This document shows, in pieces, positions 44,606 through 57,407 of a stretch of DNA of 64,000 nucleotides. Where the stretch lies: the NCBI GenBank assembly GCA_026874595.1, contig CM049306.1:45818019-45882018 (forward strand), given 5' to 3'. The notes beneath the pieces are model-generated. The model was not told the origin of the DNA and did not search any database. It was given only the letters and a program-made list of their open reading frames with translations. Positions within the stretch are counted from its first letter, which is position 1. Each line of letters opens with the position of its first letter. The DNA comes from Sipunculus nudus. Its lineage: Eukaryota > Annelida > Sipuncula > Golfingiida > Sipunculidae. The position numbers and the translations under genes were made by a program.

Positions 44606-44626
44606 ATGGCATCAGCAATGGATGAG
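44606..44626 (+). CDS. ALMS1: ALMS1-like exon 1 (candidate start)
   Basis: ATG in context CTGCCATGGCA, seven codons (MASAMDE), donor GAG|GTACGT, phase 0, joins in frame to 46854. Preferred for its strong start context; the ATG at 44535 competes. Confidence 0.5.
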
Positions 44627-47600
44627 GTACGTTCCGAGAATACGATAGAGCAAGAATAAACACAATGAACTGTCAAAATTCAGCTCTTTTAGTGGTAATT
44701 TAACATAAATAACGAGGACAGTATTCGCAGTTCAAACTGTCAGAAGTGTCAAGTGAAGTGAAAGCGTTCGTGGTTACCGGGTTGGGTACCTAATTGCTGA
44801 ATGTTTGTCCCAAAAATCTGTCACTGAAAACTGGTTTTCTCTTGAAGAGTTTTCTGTTTATTCTGTTTTGCAGGTCTTCTCATACATAAGAATTGCATAA
44901 AGTGTGTATTTTAATAATGGATCTTGCTGTCTTGGTTAAATTTGCCGCCCTACGCCCGCAAGTTACATACGCATGTTTAGACAAGTCTGACTGGGTTTTG
45001 ATCTTTATGTCAACTATTACTACAGTATTAGAGGCCAATGTGTTTAACAGAGGCTCAGTTTTTGTTACTGAAATAGGAAGGTTGCAAAATGCTATTTACC
45101 TTAGGTATTAACATAAGCTGCACTAAGCAGTATTATTCTTAAGTCTTTCAGTTTTCAAGTGTGATTGCAGGAATGTTTTTTAAACCAGAAGTTGGAAAAA
45201 ATGTTATAATTTGCTTTTATTAAGCATTTTAATTTTTTCCTGGGGTGGCTTGGGGATGGGTTACTTATTATGTGTCTCATTATGATAAATAAACTGCAAT
45301 ATATTTATTCTTATAATGATGTTAAATTGTTCATGACTGTTTTATTAATGCAGAAAAATGAGATAATATCAAGGCTCTAAATTATGTTATTGTTATAGTT
45401 TTTACAGTTGAAATAACAATTAAATGTATAAGTAGACTGATTCATTGTGCCTCCAGTCAGGAGGTTTACTTACTTGATAAAAAAATCCATTGAGTATAGT
45501 TACCTGTCCAGGCATAGAGTATTTTATTTATTATCAAATATTTAAACCTGATCTTGATAACATGTTCAATCAGAGCCTGATTTTTCTTCCAGGCCCTGGT
45601 TAAATAAACTATATATATAACAGTATATGAAATACGTCAGCAGTAACTTCCTGACATTACCAGCTAAAGATCGCTTTCTATAATTCTGTAATGGAAATAT
45701 TATAAATGAATTTATCAGACATATATATTTATTTATTATTATTATTATCAGACTGATTCTTAGGCCAGTGAGAAGTAAGTACTTATCTGTATTTAATTCA
45801 GCTATCTTTATTCAGAGCTATCGATGTATTAGTAAGCTGCCTGGACTGTTCTGTTCTTCCTTTCTCATTTTTTATAATATTCTTTGCGTATAGGCATATA
45901 GGTCATCGTAGATGATGACCTTTTGTATGTATTAACTTTTAGTGCTTGGCTGTTGTATTTTATATCAATATTCATGAATTATGTTTAATATTTGAGATAA
46001 TGAGAAAGTGATGTATGAGTAGAGTGATATTTCTGTTTTTCACTTTCATTTGATTTAATTTTATAAATTTGTCTGTAGTCTGTAGTAGTATACTTGTAAA
46101 TTATCATTACAATTTTCCATGCATAGCTCCTGCAATAAAACCAATATGTTTAAATCCAATATTGCATGAAAAGGTTTACTATGAAAGGCATTGAACAAGT
46201 TTACCAAATGTTCTTAATGCTACCAGCATGAAGCTACCAGCAGATGTAGATGCAGTGAAACATAGCCAACCAGTCTCTTTCACTCTGTTTGTTGAGAATT
46301 TTAAAGGCTTTCTAATCTGGGTTTCTTTATGATGCTTTTATTATCAAAATGTAAAAATGTTGATCTATAAATGTATAAATCCAAGGACACCAAGTTTCTG
46401 ACATTGTTCAGTTCAACCTGTGAATATTTTATCATTTTTACCCAAGACAACAAAATTATGTGCATTAAAATTATTATACATTTTTCTTGTTAAATGGCAT
46501 ATTTTTGCTGTCAAGCATGTGGGCTAGAGATTTTCATCATATTAAGTGGTAAATTGAATGAAAAATGCACATTTTTTTAGTCTTGGCAAATATCATAATT
46601 GAAAGGATAGGGTCTAGTTATTGTCTAGTAGTTTATAACTATGGATTATTCTGAGTCAGGTCTTAGCATGTATGCACAACTGAATGGTGAATTTCCATAG
46701 AAAATGATCAGAGTGGTATCATTTTACATGTTGATACTGATTTATGTACAGTCTTATTTTTAATACAGCTCTACCTATCACTACAAAGTACAATTTCTGT
46801 TTCCCTTAATTGCTACCATTTGTTTAATTATACAAAGTATTTGTACTTTTAAGGTGAGTGTGAATGAAGGAAGCAGGACAGAAGAACACAGTGCAGATAT
46901 ATCTGAGAGGACAGTGGAGGGCACAGAATTCCCTGGAATGGGTGATGAACACACTGCAGGTCAGTATAATTATCTGTAAATGTTGAATAAGAAAATAAAA
47001 GAATACTGCTTTGATCCACATGATATGTCCACTTTTATTTTCCCTTAAACAGTGTCCTTTGTTTAAATTTTATATTTGACTCGAAATAAGAATTATATTG
47101 ATAATCTAATATGGTATGCAAACTTTCACAACTGTTTGGACTATTTTCTTAGGATCTGAAATTTTGATTGTCTCCTTTTCAAAGTGGCCATCTTGATTTT
47201 AGCCTGTGTTTCTTTGGGGCCAATGCATATGCATTTGCCTCAAAAGGTCCATTTAGTGTAATACTATGTTGTTGCATTTGATTTTTGTCAGTCATGTTTG
47301 ATGATGGAACCACTCTGTCATAACTTGCACTGTTTTTCCAGAAGTTAATTTATTTCATGAGAGCACTGTGGAGAGTGTTTTCTTTCTTTTATTTAGGTTG
47401 TTGCATCAAACTCACTATCGTCAATAGTCCAACAGATATATCCAAAATAAAAGTCAGTATAATAAATAAGAAGGCATTTCTTATGTAATTGTTAATGGAA
47501 ATAAGTATTCAGTATTAAATTATTTTATATGTATTGTAATATGTAGTCCATTTTTACAATGAACTCAGTTATCCATTACCCGTCTTTACAATGGAAGTTT

Positions 47601-50600
47601 ATTTTCATATTGACCTCTCTTTACATTGTCAATAAGCTTATGTTTTACAAATTTAAGTGCAAGCCACTGTACATTTTACAGATCATCACATTGCCGATCA
47701 GTTTACAGTTATACATATCTTTACACTGCAGGCCAAAATGACAGCCTGACACAAGATGTGCTGGATGATACAGCCCATGACCTGAGCGAGTCAGCCCTGC
47801 AGGAAGCACTGCTAGAGCTACAAGAAGAAGGCATGGAAGGCCTCACTAGTGTTGTTACAGAGCAGAAAGACTCACCGCCACAGCTTCAAAAAAGCATCAC
47901 CATTGATTCAGACAGAAAGCTATCACAGTACCTAATCACAGAGGCAGATGCAACCATAAATGGCAACAGAGCATCTCTGTCACAGTATCCTCTTGGTGAT
48001 GTAACCAGTGGAACAGACCATGGATTGTTATCTCAGCATCGCATGGATGCTTCTGCTGCTTATAACAAAGTGCAGGATGATTCTGTCCCCAGTGTTAGAG
48101 TTTCTATGTCTCAGCTGTCACAGTATCCAGAAAATGATTCAGAGGTTACAAGTCACACACAGAATTCTACTTATGGTACCAGCATTATGAGCACAGGGTT
48201 AATATCTGACAGAAATTCATTAAGTGATACTCAGTTAACCAGCAGAAAACTATCAGAGTACCCACTTAGTGAGGCTGATGGAACCATCATTAGTAACAGG
48301 GCATCATTGTCACAGTATCCCCTAGGAGACATGACCAATGGACTGGACCATGGGTCCTTATCTCAGTATCATATGGATACAACAGTGTCTGAGAAATCTC
48401 AGAGCGATACCATCCTCAGTGTCAGAGCCCCTTTGTCTCAGTTATCTCAGTATTCAGGAAGTGTTGTAGGAGCAAAAAGTGGTCTTTGCCACACACAAGA
48501 CTCTGCATACAGTACAAACTATGGCAGTACAGGGTTTGTGTCAGATAGAAGTGCAACAAGTGATATCCAGAGAACAAAGGAAGGTTCACTGATGCAACAA
48601 CAATTAACTGAAAAGGACTTTAAGGATGGTACCTCATTGATTCAAATTACCTTGAGTGACACTGCTTTGGTCAGTGCTGAAAGATCATCACTACAGCACC
48701 CAGTGAGTGATGCAGGATTAATGAGTGGAAAAGCTTCAATATCTCAATACTCTGCAGATGATACAAGTAAGAATGGTGAAAAGACCTCTTTATCTGAAGG
48801 CCTGGTGACTGAGCAGAGTGTCATGAGTGACCAAATGTCACTCTCACAGCATCCTTTTGGTAGCAGTCAAATGACAAATAGTCAGGCTGTGTATTCCAAG
48901 GGTCCTCTCAGTGAAAGTGGTGTCAGCAGTGGGATGGCTTTGACACAATACACAGGAAATGAACAAAATACTGCTAGTGGAATTCTTGAGCAGAATTTTT
49001 CTAGACTAAGCCTATCTCAGCATGCTTTAGAACCAGTTGATCTTGTCAACAATACAGGGAGCCAGTCATCCTTGTCACAGTATGCCAGTTCTCAAGATGG
49101 ATCAACTAAAGGATTTGAGAAAACTTCTGACACTGTAATCAGTAAAATTGAGACAGATGAACTTGCATTGTCTCAACATCCATTAGGTGAATCAACACGC
49201 ATGCCCGCTCAGCCATCTGTTTTGAGTGTTCAGGACTTGGCAGGTTCATACCATCTAGAAGCCGGACCAGCAGATTACAAACCCTTGGATAGAAATGGTA
49301 GACTGTCAGGACACTCTTCCGTCAAAGGTAGCAGGGAGTCTGTAAGGTCAGCTTCATCTCATAACTCATATATTCCACCTCAAGACAGGGAGGAGATGCT
49401 AAAGAAGATGGGGATCACAGTACCTGCTCCTGAGCTTCAGGAGTCTGAATTATCTTCAGATGTCAACAATGAGGAGGACTTGGCTGAGCAGGTTGCCCAA
49501 CAAGTGGATGGCTGCACCTTGGTCAGTGGAGAAAGAGATTTAAATTCCTTAGGAAGCACCAGGTCAGATCCTGAGCTTGTGTACAGGGCATCAGAGAAAC
49601 TTGCAGCATCTGGGAATAGTGGTAACTCTGAACCCCCGGCCCCTTCCAGCAGTGCTCTTCTACGGATCAGCAGAGCTCCACAGTCAGGGCAGGATATACA
49701 GCAGTCAGAGTCAGGTTCTTTACAGATGCAGCATGAGTTAACTGAAGATACAGCACTGGCTGGTAGGCAGGAATATGTTCTGCAGAGTGATCCTCAGACA
49801 GCAACATCCTTTGCTAGTCGTGTCAGTGCTGCTATGGCTGAGGATCCAATAACTGAGAGGCTGCTGCTGGGAGAATCAGAGCAAGGCTTGCGTGATTCAG
49901 GATCAGCAGAACATCACACTGGTCATCAGGATGAAGATCTTGATCCAGATGTTTTAAAGCTGTTGAGACAGGGTGGGATTACAGGTGAAGCCCAGGTGGG
50001 AAGCCCTCTGAGTGTCACCAGCACTTGTACGAATCAGTCACAAACCAGTGAAGGAACAACATATATGGATTTACCAAACAAAATATCTGTCTCACCAGAT
50101 ATATCAATGATTCCAGAACATTCTGGTGCATCTGATCCCCTCCAAACTCCAGATAAGAAAAATATTAGCCATAACACTGACAGTACTTCACCTGGAGTAT
50201 CCAGTGATGTAGAGGAAATATTGAAGAAATATGAAAACCTTGGAAAGAACAAGGAAGCTCCCCAGATATATAAGCTGTCACAGGGTATTAGTGTCAGTGA
50301 CAGTGATGCATCTCCTCCCCCTCAGGTTAAAGGTCAGACCCAGCAGGCTGACAGTGCATACTTTAAGCAGTCTGATGATCGGCTGGATGAGAGAGTGAAC
50401 AGTGCAGCATCAAAAGATTCTGGCAAAGATGATGCTGATACAGATGATGGTTTGAGTGAGAGAGTGCGCCACCTGTTGGAGGATAAAGCATACCAGAAAG
50501 GTGATGGCCACTGGTCAGGTGACTCACAACTTGATTACAGCACTCTGGCCAAAGACTTGGATGAAATCCAGGACCATTTGTCAACCCTGAGGAAACAGGA

Positions 50601-53600
50601 CTCTTCAGGTCAGGACATCTCATCTCAGTCCTCAAACAGCTTTGTCTCACGCAGATCTGAGACTGATGACCCCCACAAGAGGTACAGCTGGGATTACGGA
50701 GCAGATATAGGTTATAAAGATGGTGAGGGTTTCGTATCATTGAGGAAGAACTCAGAGTTAGAGAGGTTAGAGGATCGTACTGAACCTGAAGGACTCAGCA
50801 CCAGGACACAGATGAAGATCCAGCCCTTGCTGACTGGAGGTGTGGTGCCAGTGGATGTTGCCTTGGATATCGTTCATGCAACAGAAGCTGCTATTGAACG
50901 AGGGGATTTTAAGAATGGGAATCTAATGTCAGGAAAAGTTGTCAATGAAAAACAGGCAAGTGATGCTGGCAGTGATGGGAGAATGTCCAGGAGGGATCTG
51001 GATGGATCCAGATCAGGTTCAGAGAAGGGGAGCACCAGGGATGTGTCAGGTATGGATGCAGCAGAAGCTGAGGCTGAACATCTGGATGGTAACACAATGC
51101 AGAGTGATCTGACAGAGAGACCGGAAGAGACTGAACTCAGAGCTATATCAGATAACAGTCTGGCCAAAGGGACTTTCATTGCAGACTGTAGAGCACACAG
51201 TGTTTCACCACAGGCTGGTGGGTACAGCACTGTCACCCAGGATTCTACACTTCAGGATGATTCTTTCAGGAAGCAGCTTCATAACAGGAGCAGGTCTGCA
51301 GATCCGTCAACTCTAACACCAAATGGCGAGCGGTACCAGCTTGCAGCAACAGAGACAGCTCCCAGGGGTGACAGTTTATCAGACAGAGTGTATCAAATCC
51401 TGACCAGGTCTTCCCCTCACCGACAAGCGTATCAGTACTTGAGGGAAGCCGAAAGTAATGAGCAGTTGGTGAACATTGACAGAATGCACAGAATACCCAG
51501 TGCTGGTTTGAGTCAGGATGATAGTAGTGTATACAATCAACAGGCGGGAGCACGGGGAGCTGAGCTTGGACAGCGAGAATCATATGGTTCCTTCAAAAGT
51601 GTTCCTTACGATGATTCGTATAGGTCTGTTACTCCCCGTGATTATTTCCATTCCACCACCACTGGATCCCCTCAGGGTAACTCGAGGAGCCCAAGTTTTC
51701 GACTTTCCGTCACACCGATTAAGTCTGCACCTTTCAGTGCTTTCAACAACATGGAGCACTTCCTTGCATCCCAGCTAGATAAAATGTCCCAGGCTCGCTT
51801 TGACAAGAGCATGGAATGGAAAACCCCTGCAAGGGATAGCACTCCAGGTCAACAGGACCAGGAGCTTAAAGAGGTGTGGGGTACACCAAATAGATTCAGG
51901 GAAAAATCAAAGTATTCCACAAGTAAGGACTCCACAGATGTTCCTGACCAGTTCTCCTCCATAGCTGATCGTCCTCACTCCAGTAGTCTTGGCACAGCAG
52001 AGAGCAGGTTAGTCCTTTGGTTGTTTTCAGTTATAGTGATTTCTTTAGAAATAAGTGAATTAAAGTTTTAACTGGTGAATTTAAATGTATGATTAGGGGT
52101 GTATTATTTGGTCAGTTATAGCCAAAAGTAATTATTACCTTTCATACAGAAAGGTTTGATTTGGTAGAATTTAATTGTGGATGACATTTTAAGATTGCAT
52201 ATTCCTGGTGAAAAAAAGATTTTTGTCCAGATCATCTGTGAGGTATAAATTAATTCAACAAACGGTTTGATGGTCATATTGATAGAAAATTTTAAGTGCT
52301 TTGCCACAGAATGTTAGCTGACTGGTGTATGTAAATTGTTTTATAATATCAGCAGCAGGCTAATTTTCTGGTTTTTATAGGAAATAAGAAACAAACATTA
52401 TCAAGCAGGGGAATTTATCATTTTATATATTTCAAACAAGCTGGAATTTTACCTGTGTATCCAGCTTATTTACAGTAAAAATAGATTGTCAGAGGTTTAA
52501 ATTTTGTTCAGAACTAGTAAAGCTTAGATAATCACCTCAATGTGATGATATGATATATACTTTTAATTAAGAAGAGTACTGATTACTTGCAGGGATCACA
52601 TTTCCAAAAGGACAAACAGTGAGAATTTTCTCAGGAGAGATGTGTTACAAGAACTGCCATCAACAGGTATGTCACACACAGTCTACTAAGAATATTGTCA
52701 TTATTGTGTAAAAAAAAGGTCAACTTTAGTGAACAGTGTAATTTCAGGTTTAAAATATATTTTAAGTTAGGTATGTTATATAATCCTAAATATAAAAATT
52801 GACCATTTATATTATAATTTAAGTGTTAAGTGGAACATAAGGATGGTTATATATTGGTAAATCCTGCCTATAAACTCTATTTTCAAGAACAAGTTTGTTG
52901 CAAATAGTTATTTTATAAACTGATATTTAGCTCAGCTGACTATAAGTCATCTGAGCTATAGTCGTGGTCCATTGTCCGTCGTCCGTCCGTCTGTCCGTCC
53001 GTCCGTCCGTAGATGTGGCACGTTTTGAAACCGTAAGACCTAGGAATCCAAAATTCAGCATAATGTTAGATGTCCCCAAGAACTCCTACCAAGCCGAAAA
53101 CTGGGTCTTTGCGACTTCATTCCTTTGAGAAATAAGGAAAAACCTCAATTTTTTATTAAAAACCTATTTTCACACTTTAGGACTGCCTAATATCAAAACC
53201 ACTCATCTGTTTTTCCTCATATTTCCTATAAATAATCCTCTATATAATTCCTATGTACATGCCAGAAATTAGGTCTGTATTATTTAATTTAAAAAAGTTA
53301 TGGGCCCAAACATAATGCATTTTGTAAATAATCAGTAAAGAAATTTTATCACTTAACACAAAACTTGTTAAAGCTAAGCACTTTTTTCCAGTAATATTAC
53401 TTTTATTAATCAAAATTAAATTTTATACCCAAAATTAGATCAAAATCTTTTAAATTTTTAAAAATATTAGCAAAAATAAAAAATTGGTACCTTAAATTTT
53501 GCCCAACTTTGACCATGGCTCATTTTTTTGCTGTAACTGCTGTGGATTTAATTTTCACAGCATGTTTTTGTTAGCATTTCAACTGTTAACACCAAAAATT

Positions 53601-56600
53601 TGAAACCAGTTGATCTAAAACTGTAGATTTTATTCAAGTTTTCAAGCACCATGTCACTTATTGTTAGTTTTATGCAGTTTGCTAGAGCTCAGCTACTCAG
53701 CTTCAGCTCTAAGTTCCTTAAATTTGGCATACAGTTAGATTTCTCCAAAATCCCCTACCATGCCAAGAATTTGGTCACTAGGACTTAATTCCTTTGAGAT
53801 ATCAATGAAAAACTTCATTTTTCCATTAAAAACCCAATGTTACACTTTAAGACTGCCTAATATCAAAACCACTGATCTGACTTTGATCATATATAATATA
53901 CATATTTTTCTATACATTCACTATGCACATGCCAGAAATGATGTCAGTATTGTGTATTTTTTTTAAGTTATGGGCCCAAACATAATGCACTTGGTAAAAA
54001 AATCAAGAAATATATTTACTCCCTTAACAAGGGCATTGCTGAAGCTAGAGATCTTTTTTGTCAGGGATGTAACATTATTTAATCAAGTTCAATTGAATAC
54101 CCAAAATTAGTTCTGAATTTTTCAAATTTTATAAGTTATTAGTATAAATATAAAATTAGTACCTTAAATTTTTCCCAACTGTAACCATGGCACGTTTGTT
54201 TCCCGTGAGCACTGTTGATATAATTTTTATATCATGCACACATAAGGATTTCAGCTTTATAGTTTAGAAAGCTGAAAGAAATTTGCCAAATATTGTAGCT
54301 TTTATTAATGTTTTTTATGAGACCCTGTCAGACTTTGGCTCTCTCCAGCCCCTCTTGAGTCACCTGTATGTTGACCTTGTTGACCTTTCATCAAATTATG
54401 CACGCTTGAGGGGAGAATCCAGGCAGCTTATGGCCAGCCACAGTTGATCCAGGTGTTCAACCCAACTCATCTAGTAGTTTTAACCAACAACATAACAATA
54501 AACAATAAATTAATAAATTTTTATTGGTTTTTAATAACAAATTAAAGAAAAATAGAAAAGGAATTTGTTAGTTTATAATAACAGGAAATAAACTTGCAGT
54601 TACTGATGATATAAGAATCTTGTATCGATGGGTAGAATGTCACATATTCCAAATAACACCATGCAGTCACCTATGGCATTTTTCAGTTCATTTTTAATGA
54701 TAAAGAAGTAAATCATATTATTCATTACTAATCATTAAGGATTATATGAAGGAAATTAATGATAGACAAAGATGCAGTTGATAATATTAATCTAGATTCC
54801 TACTGTGTCTAGTGTGTACATTGATGTGAAATTAGTCCAAAATGAATTTTTTACAGTTATTTCTTAATATAAATAAAAGCCATTAAACCAGGTACTTATG
54901 ATCATTATTTAAATGTGTGAATTTTGTATATTCTGGATTCTCAACATCATTGTTTGGTGAAAACAGAATAAATACCAGACATGGTGCGAATACTTTGTAA
55001 TTGTATTTAAATACGAATATGATTATGTACTCCATTATAAAATTTCTTGCATAAAGAATGGGAATTCAGGTACAAATGAAAGTATATGAATACTCGTGCA
55101 AATACTTTCAAAATGTATTCATGAATGCATTCATGAATATATTCTTTAATATTATTTTAATAATCATATCAGTTATATTTCATTTAAAAAAAATCATATG
55201 ATTCTCTTATTATTTTTAATAAAAATTATATTTGGGACAATATTTGTAATTTTTTTAATAAATAGTTAAACTCTTATATTATATGTTCTGCTTATAAGTT
55301 ATATGGCCAAGTCAAAATCTGTGTGACAGTAGTACTCCATTTGTTAATAAAATAAATGAAATCAATCCTCTTCACTGTCTCCAAAGGTACTATCAAAATC
55401 ATACATAAGCTAAACAACAACAACTCATAATACAGCTTATATTTATTACCACACAAAACCAGCATGTGCCTCATTTCTAAATAATATTTTTTTATCATAT
55501 ATAACGGCTGAGTGTCGTGACCCATAGGTCCCTTGTTTTTTTCTGCATGCTTGGTGGCCAATGAGAACATATCTAAATTGAGGTACAGTAAATATTAATC
55601 TGTGAAGCATTTAAGTGAAAGATAAAGTGAAGGTGAAAACTTATTTTTTATAATTACCAATTGCAGCCCTGGAGCCATTAATAAATGGATGTTATAGAAA
55701 TAGAAATTTAAAAAAATAGCCAAATTAGATGTTATCATAATGTTGTAGTTTCCCAGGTCAGTTAGAATGGTAAAAAGTTGTCTTCATAAAAACTACTGAT
55801 AGATGACAAGTAACTTATATACTTGGACAATACCTAGTTCATCAGAATTAAAAAGAGAATCAAGCATAAGTATAGAGAGAATCCGGAACTAGCACTGAGC
55901 TAAGACACATAAAGGTTTAATGTTTATTGTAGGTACACAAAGAGATACGAGCCGTACCACCATTGACAGCAGTGGATACAAACTTGACAGTAGTCGAAGC
56001 CTGAGTCAGCATATCTCCCAGGAAATCAGTACTCGACCGAAGAGTGCTTCTCCAACATGGAGACCTTACATGTAAGCTGATTCTACAATTTTCTTTTAAA
56101 ATACCCCTATTCATTCTCCTTGGAGAGTAACCTGTAGTTATTCTGACACCAACTCATCTGACTCAAAGAGTCTGCTTAATTTCAGCTTGGCTCACATAAC
56201 TTTCTGGTATTGAGCATTATATAATCATTTAAAGTTAAAGAAAATAATAGAGAAGGTTTTAGATTTAAAATATTGAAGGTAAGATTCTTAATTTACATCC
56301 TGCATTATGGTTTACACCTTGGAAACATCCTTTTATTCACTTTGAACTACACAGCTAAACTAGTATTAAAATTTATCTGAATGCTTAAAATATAGTCTCA
56401 ACCCCCCCCCCCCCCCCCCCCCAAAAAAAAATATGACAAGCAAACATTTTCACAGTTACCATATATTTGCATGGTGTTTTCTGATTGGTTAGGGTCAAAG
56501 ATTGGCATATAAGAGGACTCAGGTGAGATGATAAGTAGATTGTTATTGTTTGGCATTGTTTGGTTGTGCTCACACACAGAATAAATGTGTGCCTTATTCT

Positions 56601-57315
56601 GTGTGAATATATTATGTAGTTATTTAAAGCAAAAAAAAAGTAGAAATAAATGGATATCAAAGAGGGTTGTGTAGCTTGATACATGTTTGCATTGTGAAAT
56701 TTCTGATCTAAAGATAAATAATCTGACATTTTCACGTGCTGAGACATGAAAAAAATATGAATTTTATAACAAGAAAATATTTAGGGATGCACTGATTTAT
56801 TTAGTAGCATAAAAGTAAAGTTCACCAAAATAGGTCTGAATTAGGAAGAAATAATTTTGCTCTGGAAAACAGTAATATGATATGAAACTATGTGCGGATC
56901 AGAGGACTACATATTAACAGTAAGCATGCTTACTTTGAACGGCTTATGTTTACATCCCTTTATTGATACAGCAACTGGATGGTTGTAAAGGGAGTATGAA
57001 CATTTTGTGCCTAACATAACTACAAACATGCTTTGTACTGCTAATTATTTGAACTACTATTTCAAGAATAATACCAGGGTGCTCTGATATTCAATGTTAT
57101 ATTTGCTGACAATCCTGTTATCAGTTTAGACGAAGCTGTAAAAATGTGATTATCAGAAATCATTGTTCAAACAAAATCTCCATGGGTGCTGTACATTATA
57201 TTAATGGGAGTACCCCAGTAGCATAAAACATGATACTCCATCATAAACATTTATATGACACAAATAGAAAACGTGCTTTTATTTTTAAAAGTTTTATTTA
57301 GTTATAAGAATTGTG

Positions 57316-57407
<92 letters not shown>

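Noticed and set aside
44893-45111. Frame of 72 codons in ALMS1-like intron 1
   Set aside because: It has no splice sites that would join it in phase and no recognisable domain.
47626-47731. Extension of the giant ALMS1-like frame upstream of 47732
   Set aside because: The frame is open and begins at a TTG, but the acceptor ACACTGCAG at 47731 joins exon 2 in the right phase and the residues upstream are intron-like.
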